A stretch of 54,290 nt of DNA from Cyanobacteriota bacterium (GTDB lineage Bacteria > Cyanobacteriota > Cyanobacteriia > PCC-6307 > Cyanobiaceae): contig JAPLIB010000019.1 of the NCBI GenBank assembly GCA_026389335.1, forward strand, positions 1 to 54,290, in the 5' to 3' direction. This document shows positions 34,501 to 42,809 of this stretch, piece after piece. A model generated the notes under the pieces. The model worked only from the letters and a program-made list of their open reading frames with translations. It had not been told where the DNA came from and did not search any database. The first letter of the stretch is position 1; each line of letters begins with the position of its first letter. Made by a program: the position numbers and the translations under genes.

Positions 34501-35851
34501 CCAGCGCCAGCGGCTCTGGGTCCGTGGCCCTCAGGCCCAGGGCTGCCGCCAGCTCCTCGAAGCGCTGCCGCACCACCACCGCATCGGCGCTCTGGTCAGC
34601 CTGGGGGCCGAACACCGGTGGCAGCGCTCCCGCGGGCAGACGACCCAGCAACACATTGGCATCGGTCACCGTCAGCGGGCCGCCGCGGCGATAGCAGGCC
34701 GGGCCGGGATCGGCTCCGGCGGACTGGGGCCCCACCAGCAGCCGCTGGCCGTCGGCCCGCAATACCGAACCTCCTCCCGCCGCCACCGTATGGATCGGCA
34801 GCATCGCCGCCTGCACCTGCAGCCCGGCGATCTCGGTCTGGGCGGTGCGCTCCCAGGCGTCTTCACCCCTGGAGCCATCGAAATGGAACACATCGGTGGA
34901 GGTGCCGCCCATGTCGAAGCCCAGGATCGGCCGATCGCCATAGCCCGCCGCCTGGGCCGCGGCCACGGCTCCCACCATGCCGCCGGCTGGGCCGGAGAGG
35001 ATCGTGTCCTTGGCCTGTAGTTGGGCTGGTGCCTGCAGAGCGCCGCTGGAGGTCATCACCCGCAGGCGCGTTGCGGCCCCCAGGGCGGCCGCCACCGCGG
35101 CCAGGTAGCGCTCCAGGGTGGGGCGAACCGCCGCCTCCACCACGGTGGTTTCGAGCCGGGGCACGATTCGGCTCTGGCGGCTGAGCTGATGGGAGAGCAG
35201 CACCGAGCTGAAGCCGAGCTGCTCAAGCCAACAGCCGAGTGCCAGCTCATGGGCAGGATGGCGGTAGCTGTGCAGCAGGGCAACGGCAACACTCTGGTAG
35301 CCATCGGAGTGGGCCTGGCGCAGCTCCCGTTCCAGCTTGCCCTCCAGCAGCAGCGGCACCAGCTCGGTGCCATCGGCCGCCAGGCGTGCCTCCACCTCGA
35401 TCACCCGCATCGGCAGCGGCTCGGGTCGTTCGATCCGCAGGGCAAAGATGTCCGGGCGGTGTTGATCGCCGATACGGGGCAGATCGGCGAAGCCGCTGTT
35501 GAGTAGCAGCAGCACCGGCTCCAGCTGCCGCTCCAGCAGCGCATTGGTGGCCACGGTGGTGCCCAGCCGCACCTCCGCCACCAGGCCCGGCGGCAACGGC
35601 TGATCGGGGGCCAACCCCAGCACCTCCTTCAGCGCCAGGATCGCCGGATCACCGGCCCGCTCCCGCTGCACCGAGAGCACCTTGCGTACCACCAAGCGGC
35701 CATCGCCAGCCCTGCCGATCAGATCGGTGAAAGTGCCGCCGCGATCGATCCAGAAGCGCCAGCCCTGGTTTGCGGGGGGCTGCGCCTCCCCATTCAGGCA
35801 CGCCTCTGGCCCTGCTCCTTCCTGGTCTCCGTCCCGCGCCGCACCCAGCAC
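31511..35851 (-). CDS. fused 5-oxoprolinase / hydantoinase HyuA-HyuB
   Basis: A 1446-residue enzyme, the largest gene here. The N-terminal HyuA-type half (about 30-790) has the ATPase-like motifs FWIDRGGTFTDLIG near 33 and FDMGGTSTDVF near 312. The HyuB-type half (about 895-1430) starts DPVTLELYNHRFSAIAEQMG and contains NPYNGGTHLPD and GRGHHADVGG-like segments (here CRGHHADVGGITPG). Such fusions hydrolyse 5-oxoproline to glutamate with ATP, salvaging pyroglutamate from the glutathione cycle. The linker of about 100 residues between halves is unusually long and rich in Ala, Thr and Glu, so the protein is longer than the usual ~1200-1290. It could act on a related cyclic amide. Confidence 0.88.
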   Translation of the reverse strand: MLGAARDGDQEGAGPEACLNGEAQPPANQGWRFWIDRGGTFTDLIGRAGDGRLVVRKVLSVQRERAGDPAILALKEVLGLAPDQPLPPGLVAEVRLGTTVATNALLERQLEPVLLLLNSGFADLPRIGDQHRPDIFALRIERPEPLPMRVIEVEARLAADGTELVPLLLEGKLERELRQAHSDGYQSVAVALLHSYRHPAHELALGCWLEQLGFSSVLLSHQLSRQSRIVPRLETTVVEAAVRPTLERYLAAVAAALGAATRLRVMTSSGALQAPAQLQAKDTILSGPAGGMVGAVAAAQAAGYGDRPILGFDMGGTSTDVFHFDGSRGEDAWERTAQTEIAGLQVQAAMLPIHTVAAGGGSVLRADGQRLLVGPQSAGADPGPACYRRGGPLTVTDANVLLGRLPAGALPPVFGPQADQSADAVVVRQRFEELAAALGLRATDPEPLALERLAQGALTIANERMAEAIRRISIQRGHDIRNAVLVCFGGAGGQHGCALAASLGIERVLIHPLAGVLSAWGIGLARQSQRVERCLRQPLEAVRGADLLACIEALSAEARQTLECAGDLDSGAGVRRRVRLELRYPASDGGLEVGLPESTLDCSLAASDRAAVSDDPLLIAPLRAEFETLHRRRFGYVVPGEPLVLERMEVELLAEHGQPVSERRQDRSPLQWPSDLEAAAGSPGGQPVSEQPSDPAAPQQTSPKQVSSLAAAPGWPVTPPAPQEQTPLCLPCGEGMAWRPVPLWQREHLRPGQSLEGPALVLETTGATVLEPGWKARVLPRGELLLERMAPSRANDAKAAAASATEAKLETNHANQACATEATAIAATAVATTAVTSSAVGTTAVAASPALEKAEMAASASDTAASETEPEDGLASGPGPVAAVLQPGSAPAAQELSPADPVTLELYNHRFSAIAEQMGVRLQQSSRSVNIRERLDFSCALFDGCGRLVANAPHIPVHLGSMGESVVALRAAVARGALPRLGPGDAVAANNPYNGGTHLPDITVISPVFAGGADCKQSETAAKAAEPLFYVACRGHHADVGGITPGSMPPFSHTISEEGLLLDNVPLISGGHFDATVWRQRLLAGDHPVRNPDQLLADLQAQVAANQLGIAELQRLLAQQGVAEVRAYMAHGQSNAAEAVRDVIDRLHDGAASVELDAGGRIQVAVRIDRTRRRALVDFSGTSPQQSGNGNAPLAITKSAVLYVFRCLVGRAIPLNAGCFEPIDLVVPPGSLLWPDPPAAVVAGNVETSQAVVDALFGALGVMAAAQGTMNNLSFGNERCQYYETICGGSGAGVLADGSGFAGASAVQSHMTNSRITDPEILEDRFPVRLERFAIRRGSGGAGRWPGGDGVVRWLRFLEPMTAAILSGSRRVAPFGLAGGRAGQTGQNSLCHADGTIENLPGSALVAMAAGDGLRIETPGGGGYGLADSGSRDLSQPPEEQRQPER

Positions 35852-36108
35852 CTCATCCCCAGTCGATCAGCCTCGCCAGTCTGATCGGCTGGTCGACACT
35901 GGCGCCCTGAATGGCCCGGAGCGGTCCGCACGGACAGTTGAGGGCGCGCACGCAGCCACTGGTCCCAGGGCAGAGTCCACCCCAGGCCCATCGTCCAGTA
36001 GGTGCTCTGTGGCTCCATCAAGGAGGCCCACAGCTGCGGCGGCTCCCCACGTACTTTCGCCCTTGAAGGGCACCCATCAGTCCTCACGGCGCTTTTGGAC
36101 GACGGCCT

Positions 36109-36600
36109 TCAGCGGTAGTTCTCAAACTGCAGCGGCACCTCCAGGTCTTCGCCCTTGAGCAGCTGGATCACCTGCTGGAGATCATCCTTGTTCTTGCCGG
36201 TGACCCGCAGGCTGTCGCCTTGGATGGCCACGGTCACCTTCTTGAGCTCGTCGCGTACTTTTTTGGAGAGCTTTTTCGCCAGCTCCTGGCTCAGTCCCTT
36301 GCGCAGCTTCACCAGTTGCTTGACCCGATTGCCGCCCACCGGTTCGGCGGCCTGGAAGTCGAGGATCTTGAGCGACAGATTGCGTTTGGTGAGCTTCTGG
36401 CGCAGCACATCGGCCACCGCATCGAGGCTCATGTCGCTGGCCGTGGTGATCGTCAGTCCGGCCTCCTCGAGCTCGATCTCGGTCTTCGAATCCTTGAGGT
36501 CGTAGCGCTGGTCCACCTCCCGGCGCACCTGATCGAGGGCGTTGACCAGCTCCTGACGATCAAAGTCAGACACAACGTCGAAGCTGTAGGACTCAGCCAT
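36109..36600 (-). CDS. yajQ: YajQ-family nucleotide-binding protein
   Basis: A 163-residue protein of the YajQ/DUF520 family. SYSFDVVSDFDRQELVNALDQV opens the first ferredoxin-like domain; VRDELKKVTVAIQGDSLRVTGKNKDDLQQVIQLLK closes the second. YajQ relatives bind nucleotides or RNA, and some bind cyclic di-GMP. The ATG at 36600 (MAESYSF) is the family's normal start, so the 22 further residues upstream in frame were left out. It is divergent from the MAPEG gene with a 64-base gap. Confidence 0.92.
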   Translation of the reverse strand: MAESYSFDVVSDFDRQELVNALDQVRREVDQRYDLKDSKTEIELEEAGLTITTASDMSLDAVADVLRQKLTKRNLSLKILDFQAAEPVGGNRVKQLVKLRKGLSQELAKKLSKKVRDELKKVTVAIQGDSLRVTGKNKDDLQQVIQLLKGEDLEVPLQFENYR

Positions 36601-36664
36601 GGATGGGCTCCTGGGGCGGCGCTCGGCCAGCCTAGAAAAGAGCCCTTCGGATTTTGCCGTCATC

Positions 36665-37156
36665 ATGCTGTTGTTGCTGCCGCCCCTGGCCTTGCTGGCC
36701 GCCGTTTCCTTGCCCGTCGTGCCGCTGGGGTCCGGGGGAGCCGCCTATGCCTGGTCGCTGGTGCTGGCGGGGGCGGTGGTGGTGGCCAGCCTGATCCCCC
36801 TGGGCGCCGCCCGTTCCCAGGCCGATTTCACCCCGGCCGATCTGGCCGCCCCCCGGGCGATGTTCGAGCGCTTGCCGGCCTGGGGCAAGCGGGCCAACTG
36901 GGCCCATCAGAATTGCTTTGAGGCCTTCAGCCTGCATGCCCCTGCCTGCCTGCTGGCCCTGGTGGCAGCCCGTGGCGGTTCGGCCACGGCGACGTTGGCG
37001 CTGGCCGCGGCCTGGCTCCATCCCGCCCTGCGTCTCGGCTACATCGGCGCCTATGTGGCCAACCTGGCACGGCTGCGCAGCCTCTGCTGGGCCGGCGGCA
37101 TTCTCTGCACGGCGATCCTCTACAGCGAAGGCCTGCGCGGCGTGCTGCGCGGCTGA
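36665..37156 (+). CDS. MAPEG-family membrane protein
   Basis: A 163-residue protein with about four hydrophobic segments: LLLPPLALLAAVSLPVV, AYAWSLVLAGAVVVASLIPL, HAPACLLALVAA and TATLALAAAWLHPALRLGYIGAYV. The family signature around the second half (RANWAHQNCFEAFSLHAPA, with the N-x-x-E-x-F pattern) is typical of MAPEG proteins related to membrane glutathione S-transferases. The function in cyanobacteria is not known. The ATG at 36665 is used; it converges with the SPFH gene 2 bases later. Confidence 0.83.
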   Translation: MLLLLPPLALLAAVSLPVVPLGSGGAAYAWSLVLAGAVVVASLIPLGAARSQADFTPADLAAPRAMFERLPAWGKRANWAHQNCFEAFSLHAPACLLALVAARGGSATATLALAAAWLHPALRLGYIGAYVANLARLRSLCWAGGILCTAILYSEGLRGVLRG

Positions 37157-37158
37157 GG

Positions 37159-38067
37159 TCAGCCTTTCGACTGCAACGCCTTGAGCGCCGCCAGCAAGCT
37201 GGCCGGGCTCTGGGGATCCACCAGCAGCACACTGCCTCCCTGGGCCCGGGCCATCTCCTGGCCCATGGCCATCCAGTCCTTGGCCAGCAGCAGCCTCAGG
37301 CTCTCGGCCGCGGCCGGCTCGGCGCTGATCACCCGGGCGAGGACAGCGGCGGCCTCGGCCCTGGCCTGGGCCAGCACGGTCTGCTGGCGGGCCTGGGCAT
37401 CAGCTTCCAGCAGCAGGGCCTCCTGCTTGGCCTTGGCATCAAGCACCAGGGCCTCGGCCCGGCCGCGGGCCGCATTCACCTGGGATTCACGTTCCCCTTC
37501 CGAGCGCAGAATCGCTGCCCTTTTTTCGCGTTCGGCGGTCATCTGCTGCTCCATCGCCTGCTGCACCCCCATCGAGGGTTTGATGTCGCGCATTTCGACG
37601 CGGGTCACCTTCACCCCCCAGGGATCGGTGGCCTGATCGAGCTCGCGTAGCAGCACCTCGTTCACCTCCTGGCGGGTGGTGAAGGTCTGGTCGAGGTCGA
37701 GTTTGCCCATTTCGGCGCGGATCTGGGTGAGCACCAGATTCACCATCGCCGCCTGCAGATTGTCGAGGGCGTAGTAGGCACGGGCATGTTCCAGCAGCTG
37801 CCAATACACCACCGCATCCACTTCGATCGAGACGTTGTCCTTGGTGATGCACTGTTGCGGCGGGATGTCGAGCACCCGCTCCTTGAGCGATTCATGGCTC
37901 ACCACCCGCTCCACTCCCGGCAGCACCAGCGATAGCCCGGGCTTGAGCTGGCGGTTGTATTTGCCGAGCCGCTCCACCAGCATCGAGCGACTGCTGCTGG
38001 TGACCTTGACACTGCTGATCCCAACGGCCGCCAGCACCGCGAGCACCGGCATGAGCAGAAACTCCAT
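37159..38067 (-). CDS. SPFH/stomatin-like (band 7) protein
   Basis: A 302-residue membrane-anchored protein. An N-terminal hydrophobic segment (about 3-20) is followed by the SPFH domain: SRSMLVERLGKYNRQLKPGLSLVLPG, then LDIPPQQCITKDNVSIEVDAVVYW, and the conserved TDPWGVKVTRVEMRDIKPS (about 145-165). An Ala/Glu-rich coiled coil (170-265) follows and the tail is short. It belongs to the slipin/QmcA group, which organises membrane microdomains and protease complexes. Its usual partner, NfeD, is divergent 65 bases away instead of downstream in one operon. Confidence 0.92.
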   Translation of the reverse strand: MEFLLMPVLAVLAAVGISSVKVTSSSRSMLVERLGKYNRQLKPGLSLVLPGVERVVSHESLKERVLDIPPQQCITKDNVSIEVDAVVYWQLLEHARAYYALDNLQAAMVNLVLTQIRAEMGKLDLDQTFTTRQEVNEVLLRELDQATDPWGVKVTRVEMRDIKPSMGVQQAMEQQMTAEREKRAAILRSEGERESQVNAARGRAEALVLDAKAKQEALLLEADAQARQQTVLAQARAEAAAVLARVISAEPAAAESLRLLLAKDWMAMGQEMARAQGGSVLLVDPQSPASLLAALKALQSKG

Positions 38068-38132
38068 CCAATTCTCCCAATTGTCTACAACCTAGACAGG
38101 ATGGACTGAATGGTCAGGCCCGGCCTGAAGCG

Positions 38133-38579
38133 ATGCTGACACCTCCTCTGATCTGGCTGCCCGTCGGCGCTGTGCTGCTGCTGCTGGCCCTCACGGGCCT
38201 GGATACGGACGGCCTGCTGCTGATCGCCGGACTCAGTGGTCTGCTGCTCACCGTGGTGAGCGTGCTGGTGGTGATGCCGCTTGCATTCCAGGTGCTGCTG
38301 TTTCTGGGGCTGGTGAGCCTGGGCTACGGCTGGCTGCGGCGTTGGGATCGGCGCCAGCGCGATCGGGCCCTGCCTGCCAGCCCCCGGGCCGAGTGGGCCG
38401 AAGTGATCCAGGCCTTCGCCGCCGATGGCGAGGGGCGAGTGCGCTGGCAGGGGCAGAGCTGGGCGGCGATCAACCTGGAGCCCGGCCAGGCCCTGGCGGT
38501 GGGTGCCCAGGTGCGGGTGATGGGCCGGGAGGGCACCAGCCTGCAGGTGCTGCCAGCCGCGCCCCTGGCCAGCGGCTGA
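38133..38579 (+). CDS. NfeD-family membrane protein (short form)
   Basis: A 148-residue protein with two or three hydrophobic segments in its first half (for example LPVGAVLLLLALTG and VVSVLVVMPLAFQVLLFLGLVSLGYGW). In the C-terminal part an OB-like domain contains GEGRVRWQGQSWAAI and GAQVRVMGREGTSLQV. This fits short NfeD proteins, which bind SPFH partners; the divergent SPFH gene supports that. The serine protease domain of long NfeD proteins is absent. It is followed directly by a 16-bp tandem repeat. Confidence 0.85.
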   Translation: MLTPPLIWLPVGAVLLLLALTGLDTDGLLLIAGLSGLLLTVVSVLVVMPLAFQVLLFLGLVSLGYGWLRRWDRRQRDRALPASPRAEWAEVIQAFAADGEGRVRWQGQSWAAINLEPGQALAVGAQVRVMGREGTSLQVLPAAPLASG

Positions 38580-38580
38580 G

Positions 38581-38636
38581 TCAACAGGCTGCTGCATCAA
38601 CAGGCTGCTGCATCAACAGGCTGCTGCATCAACAGG
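38581..38636. repeat. 16-bp tandem repeat, 3.5 copies
   Basis: TCAACAGGCTGCTGCA is repeated exactly at 38581-38596, 38597-38612 and 38613-38628, then half a copy (TCAACAGG) to 38636. It begins one base after the nfeD stop codon. Three units in RNA can pair partly with each other (CAGGCTGCTG). It is a candidate variable-number locus. Confidence 0.9.
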
Positions 38637-38835
38637 GTGCAGCTGGCTGGGACCCGGGCTGATGGGCAACTAGGGCCGTCTTCTGATGCGCACTGCACAG
38701 ACACGGAAGTTCAGCCAGTCTCCGGGCCGATGGCTCTGGGCCATCAAGACAAACGGTCTGTGGTCTCCGGTCTCCGGGCTTGCTGCCGTTCAACCGTCGT
38801 CGGCAGGGGAACCCGTCGCTGCCGCCGCGATCGTC

Positions 38836-39411
38836 TCAGTCGAAGAACATCAGGCTCACCACCTTGCCCAGGTCTTCGGCGGTGCGGCAGCTGCTGAGCA
38901 GGGTTTCGCTGTCGTGAAAGGCGTAGCAGATCAGCTGGTCACAGCGGCTGATGATCTCGTGGTTGCAGAGGCTGCTGGCCATCGGCAAGGGCAGCTCATC
39001 GTGCTCGGGCTTTTCCACCAGATGCAGCACCTGTTCCAGCTGGTCTCGTGATTCGAGGGGCTGCCGTTCCAGGCTCTGGGGCAACAGCACCGTGAGCCGA
39101 GCCGGATCCACCTCCAGCACGCTGCGAATCACAGCGGCGTTGACCCCCTGGGCGCCGGAGGTGATCAGGTTGTGGCCTTCCTGGGCGAGGGAGCGGGACA
39201 CCAGCTCCACCAGGTGAATCGACACCACCGGCACATGGCGGCTGCCCAGGATGGCAATGCGCCGCTTGCCCCGGTCCTGGAGCATGGCCAGTTCCTGGGC
39301 CAGGGTGTCGATCCGGCCGAGCGCCGGAAGATCTAGGGACCTAGTCACCCGTTGCCGACTTGCATTGGCTTCGAACCTAGCAGCGTTACTGGGTTCTGGG
39401 AGCTCAGGCAT
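38836..39411 (-). CDS. DprA-like protein (recombination mediator A family)
   Basis: A 191-residue protein with a Rossmann-like core related to DprA/LOG proteins: RRIAILGSRHVPVVSIHLVE, then LITSGAQGVNAAVIRSVLEVDPARLTVLLPQ and DQLICYAFHDSETL. Cyanobacteria carry this short form, often labelled DNA recombination-mediator protein A, although the evidence for a role in recombination is by homology only. The ATG at 39411 (MPELPEP) overlaps the stop of the upstream gene by 8 bases, so the two are co-transcribed and may function together. Confidence 0.8.
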   Translation of the reverse strand: MPELPEPSNAARFEANASRQRVTRSLDLPALGRIDTLAQELAMLQDRGKRRIAILGSRHVPVVSIHLVELVSRSLAQEGHNLITSGAQGVNAAVIRSVLEVDPARLTVLLPQSLERQPLESRDQLEQVLHLVEKPEHDELPLPMASSLCNHEIISRCDQLICYAFHDSETLLSSCRTAEDLGKVVSLMFFD

Positions 39412-40558
39412 GAACCGGCAGCCGGAGCCGCTCGAACAGGCGCTCGAACCGGCAGCTCTCTTCCACCAGGCGGATGGCGTAGGTGGCCTTGACCGCTTCG
39501 TGCAGGCGCACATGGCCGATGGCCGCTTCGATCACCTCCACCGTGGTGAGGGTGTCGTGATCGACCTTGAGCACAGGCACCTCCAGTTCCTCGGCCCGGC
39601 TGATCAGCTGGGGCAGGGGCTCGCCGGCACCGGTGAGGATCAGGCACTGGGTGGAGGCCTCCAGGGCTGCCAGCTGGATATCGGTGCGATCGGCACCGGT
39701 CACCACGGCCATGTTGCGGCGACGGCGGAAGAACTCCATGGCCGAATTGACGTTCATGGCGCCAATCGAGAGGGTTTCCACCAGCAGATCGGTGCGGTCC
39801 TGGCAACAGAGCACCCGGGCCGTCAGGCGCCGCCCCAGCTCGCTCACGGTGACGCTGCGCAGCAGGGGACTGCGGGGCATGATGCCGAAGACGGGCAGTC
39901 CCAGGCGCTCCAGGGCCGGTTCCACCTCCTGGCGCAGCTGGGAAACCTCCTCGGGGGTGACGGCGTTGAGCACCACGCCGGCGAGCAGATCGCCCAGTTG
40001 CTGGCGGGCCTCGAGCAGGGGATCGACACTGCGGCTGTCACGCCAGTTGTGGACCAGCACCACGGGGGCCTGCAGGGCCCGGGCCATCTGGGCCAGCCCC
40101 AGGCCGAACACCTGACCTTCGCTGAGGGTGCCCGCTGCCTCCAGCAGCACCAACTGGTCCGTGGCGGCGGCGATGCGCTGCTGCAGCTCGGCGAACGCCG
40201 CCCCGGGGGCCAGCTCACCGCTAAGCAGGCGGCGATGCACCGAACCGGGCTCCTGCACTTGCAGCGACGGCAACAGCTGGCTGGCCGCCAGGCCCAGGGT
40301 GGCGCCGATGAAGCGCACATCGGCATCCACAATCGAATCCCCCGCCAGCTGTGCGGCGACAGCCAGGCGGGCTTCCCCAGCCGCACCCGCATCCGGCGGA
40401 GCCTCGAGATCGTCGAGGCAGGTGGCCAGGGGCTTGCCGAACAGAATCGAGATGCCCCGCCGATTCAGCTGGTGCGCCAGACCCAGCACCACCGCCGACT
40501 TGCCACTGAAGGGTTCGCACGAGCCGATCAGGAGCGGGCTCTGGGCGGAAGTGGGCAT
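39404..40558 (-). CDS. phosphotransacetylase-like P-loop/DRTGG protein
   Basis: A 384-residue protein. The N-terminal half is a CobB/BioD-like P-loop NTPase: LLIGSCEPFSGKSAVVLGLA gives the P-loop (about 10-25), and APVVLVHNWRD with LLAGVVLNAVTPEE the later strands. The C-terminal half is a DRTGG-type domain (LSIGAMNVNSAMEFFRRR, VVTGADRTDIQLAAL). This pairing equals the N-terminal regulatory half of long phosphate acetyltransferases but lacks the catalytic Pta domain, so it is not a working Pta. It is conserved in cyanobacteria with unknown function. It overlaps the DprA-like gene. Confidence 0.82.
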   Translation of the reverse strand: MPTSAQSPLLIGSCEPFSGKSAVVLGLAHQLNRRGISILFGKPLATCLDDLEAPPDAGAAGEARLAVAAQLAGDSIVDADVRFIGATLGLAASQLLPSLQVQEPGSVHRRLLSGELAPGAAFAELQQRIAAATDQLVLLEAAGTLSEGQVFGLGLAQMARALQAPVVLVHNWRDSRSVDPLLEARQQLGDLLAGVVLNAVTPEEVSQLRQEVEPALERLGLPVFGIMPRSPLLRSVTVSELGRRLTARVLCCQDRTDLLVETLSIGAMNVNSAMEFFRRRRNMAVVTGADRTDIQLAALEASTQCLILTGAGEPLPQLISRAEELEVPVLKVDHDTLTTVEVIEAAIGHVRLHEAVKATYAIRLVEESCRFERLFERLRLPVHA

Positions 40559-40623
40559 GGAGCGACCTCGCCGGAGCCTGCAGATTGGCAGCCAATCTAG
40601 GCAGGTTCAACCCCCTGAGGTCC

Positions 40624-41400
40624 ATGGAGGAGCAGCCATTGCCGACGATCACGGTGGCGGTCACCGGTGCCAGCGGCGCCTTCGGCCAGGCCCTGCTGCG
40701 CCAGTGGCATCGTCGCGGCGCCCGGCTGATCGCCCTCACCCATGGTGAGACCCCCCTGGTGCTGCGGCAGGTCACGGGCGAGCTGATCCCCCTGGAGCAG
40801 GTGGGCTGGCAGGCGGGCCAGGAGTCCGCCCTGGGCCCGATGATGGCGGCCGTGGACGTGCTCGTGATCAATCACGGCATCAATCCCCACGGCCTGCGCA
40901 GCGCCACCGCCACCGAGCAGGCCCTGGAGGTCAATGCCCTCAGCGCCTGGCGGCTGCTGGAGTTGTTTGCCGAGGTGGTTCGCCAGCGCCAGGCCGAGGA
41001 ACTCCTGGCCGGCGAGCCCGGGACAGCAGCCAGCAGCCCGGCCGGACGGCGGCGACCCCGGCCGGAGGTGTGGATCAACACCTCTGAAGCGGAGATCCAG
41101 CCGGCCATCAGCCCGCTCTATGAGATCAGCAAACGGCTGATCGGTCAGCTGCTGAGCCTGCGGGCCCTCGACCTGGCGGACACGTTGCGCCTGCGGCGGC
41201 TGGTGTTGGGGCCGTTCCGATCCGCCCTCAATCCAATCGGTGTGATGAGCGCCGACTGGGTGGCCGGCCAGGTGCTGAGGCAGGCGCTGGATTGGAACTG
41301 CGCCCTGGTGATCGTGACTCCCAACCCCCTCACCTATCTGCTGATGCCGCTGACGACCCTCAGCCGCTGGGCCTATTTCCGACTCACCAGCCACCCCTGA
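40624..41400 (+). CDS. short-chain dehydrogenase-like protein
   Basis: A 258-residue Rossmann-fold protein. ITVAVTGASGAFGQALLRQW (about 9-28) is the nucleotide-binding loop, VLVINHGINP (about 79-88) the conserved strand, and a catalytic-type Tyr-x-x-x-Lys (YEISK) is at about 167-171, preceded by a Ser (NTSEAE). This matches SDR enzymes, particularly the cyanobacterial group sometimes found fused to sterol desaturases. A C-terminal hydrophobic stretch (PLTYLLMPLTTLSRWAYF) suggests membrane contact. The substrate is unknown. It is divergent from the P-loop/DRTGG gene. GAGGAG lies just downstream of the ATG; a ribosome binding site upstream is not clear. Confidence 0.8.
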   Translation: MEEQPLPTITVAVTGASGAFGQALLRQWHRRGARLIALTHGETPLVLRQVTGELIPLEQVGWQAGQESALGPMMAAVDVLVINHGINPHGLRSATATEQALEVNALSAWRLLELFAEVVRQRQAEELLAGEPGTAASSPAGRRRPRPEVWINTSEAEIQPAISPLYEISKRLIGQLLSLRALDLADTLRLRRLVLGPFRSALNPIGVMSADWVAGQVLRQALDWNCALVIVTPNPLTYLLMPLTTLSRWAYFRLTSHP

Positions 41401-41420
41401 CCAGCTCTCTTAACTGAATC

Positions 41421-41453
41421 CGGACTGAATGCGGACTGAATGCGGACTGAATG
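41421..41453. repeat. 11-bp tandem repeat, 3 copies
   Basis: CGGACTGAATG occurs three times head to tail (41421-41431, 41432-41442, 41443-41453), between the convergent ends of the SDR-like gene and map. It contains no coding potential worth noting and is a likely slippage product. Confidence 0.9.
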
Positions 41454-41483
41454 CGGGCGCTTGGCTTGGAACCGGCTCCGAAC

Positions 41484-42344
41484 TCAGAAGTCGCGGTCGG
41501 TGAGGATCTCGCAGCCATCGCTGGTCACCACGATCGTGTGCTCCCACTGGGCCGAGAGCGAGCCGTCCTGCGTCACCACTGTCCAGCGATCCTTGAGGGT
41601 GCGGCAGGCTTTGGAGCCGGCATTGAGAATCGGCTCCACGGCCAGGGTCATGCCGGCCCGCAGGGTCATGTTGGGCAGATCCCGGGTGCGGAAGTTGAAC
41701 ACCGAAGGCTCCTCGTGCAGGTTGCGGCCCACGCCATGGCCCGTGTAGTCCTCCACCACCGCATAGCCATGGGCCTCCACGTGGTCCTGCACGGCGCCGG
41801 CGAGCTCCAGCAGGGTGCTGCCCGCCCGCACCGTGGCCAGCCCCTTCATCAGCGATTCCTGGGCCACGCGGCTGAGGCGCTGGGCGGCCTCGCTCGCCCC
41901 GGCGCCGACGGGGATGGTCACGCAGCTGTCGCCGTGAAAGCCCTCGAAGTAGGCGCCGGTGTCCACTTTGAGCAGATCACCGTCCTGGATCACCTGCCGC
42001 TCGCCCGGGATGCCGTGCACCACCTGGTCGTTGATGCTGGCGCAGATGCTGGCCGGGAAGCCGTGGTAGCCCTTGAAGCTGGGGGTGGCACCCAGCTCGC
42101 GGATGCGCCGCTCGGCGTAGCGATCGAGATCGGCCGTGCTCATGCCCGGAGCGGCCATCGCGATGATCTCGCGCAGCACCGTGGCGACGATGCGACTGGC
42201 CTGGCGCATGATCGCGATCTCACGGGCGGATTTGATCTCCACGCCGCGGCGCCCTTTCTGGATCCGAGGTCCGCTCTGGGTGACCAGACCGCTGGCGCCC
42301 TGTCCTGACTGGGCAGTGGCCAGCAGATCAGCAAAAAGATTCAT
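41484..42344 (-). CDS. map: methionine aminopeptidase
   Basis: The type I methionine aminopeptidase, 286 residues, which removes N-terminal Met from new proteins. Metal-ligand motifs are visible: [18 protein letters not shown] (two Asp), [12 protein letters not shown] (His), AVEPIL (Glu) and QWEHTIVV (Glu). The N-terminal extension of about 35 residues ([19 protein letters not shown]) precedes [17 protein letters not shown], the usual catalytic start. The ATG at 42344 is preferred; a longer frame upstream covers antisense sequence of rplS. Confidence 0.94.
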   Translation of the reverse strand: MNLFADLLATAQSGQGASGLVTQSGPRIQKGRRGVEIKSAREIAIMRQASRIVATVLREIIAMAAPGMSTADLDRYAERRIRELGATPSFKGYHGFPASICASINDQVVHGIPGERQVIQDGDLLKVDTGAYFEGFHGDSCVTIPVGAGASEAAQRLSRVAQESLMKGLATVRAGSTLLELAGAVQDHVEAHGYAVVEDYTGHGVGRNLHEEPSVFNFRTRDLPNMTLRAGMTLAVEPILNAGSKACRTLKDRWTVVTQDGSLSAQWEHTIVVTSDGCEILTDRDF

Positions 42345-42419
42345 GCGGCGGGCGCTGGGGGGAAGTTGGTCAGCCTGATTCAAGTTATCAATGGCGTCAC
42401 CCCGGTTGTCGTGTCCGCC

Positions 42420-42752
42420 ATGTCCACCGAGTCCTCTCCGGCTGCGGCCCTGCCCCTGGGCGCCCGCCTGCGGCGGGTCCACGCCAGCCTGGCGCCCCTG
42501 GTGCTGGCCCCCCTGCTGCTCACGGTGATCAGCGGCGTCAGCTACCGCCTCTTGCGCGATTGGGCCGGTCTGGACCGGGATCAGGCCCATCTGCTGATGG
42601 TCCTGCACGAGGGGGAATGGCTGAAGCGTTGGTTCGGAGCGAACGGCGAGACGCTCTACGTGCTGTTCAACGGCCTCGGCTTGCTGTGGATGCTGGTCAG
42701 CGGCGGCTTCATGGCCTGGCAGCGGCTTCAGCGCCAGTGGCGGCGCCGCTGA
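42420..42752 (+). CDS. small PepSY-type membrane protein
   Basis: A 110-residue protein with two hydrophobic helices: [25 protein letters not shown] and [21 protein letters not shown]. It has the pattern of the PepSY-associated TM helix family. The loop between holds [17 protein letters not shown]. It is conserved in picocyanobacteria next to rplS, as far as memory serves, and its function is unknown. The ATG at 42420 has no strong ribosome binding site; the start is divergent from map. Confidence 0.75.
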   Translation: MSTESSPAAALPLGARLRRVHASLAPLVLAPLLLTVISGVSYRLLRDWAGLDRDQAHLLMVLHEGEWLKRWFGANGETLYVLFNGLGLLWMLVSGGFMAWQRLQRQWRRR

Positions 42753-42809
42753 GGAGGGGGTCACCCCAGCCGGTACACTGGTGGTTTGGCCAGGCGTCGC
42801 GGAACCGCG

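Noticed and set aside
33884-35020. 378-codon plus-strand frame opposite the oxoprolinase
   Set aside because: Antisense shadow, His/Gln/Gly-rich and without a recognisable start region.
38581-38636. CRISPR-like array after nfeD
   Set aside because: Units are head-to-tail with no spacers, so it is a simple tandem repeat; no cas gene is near.
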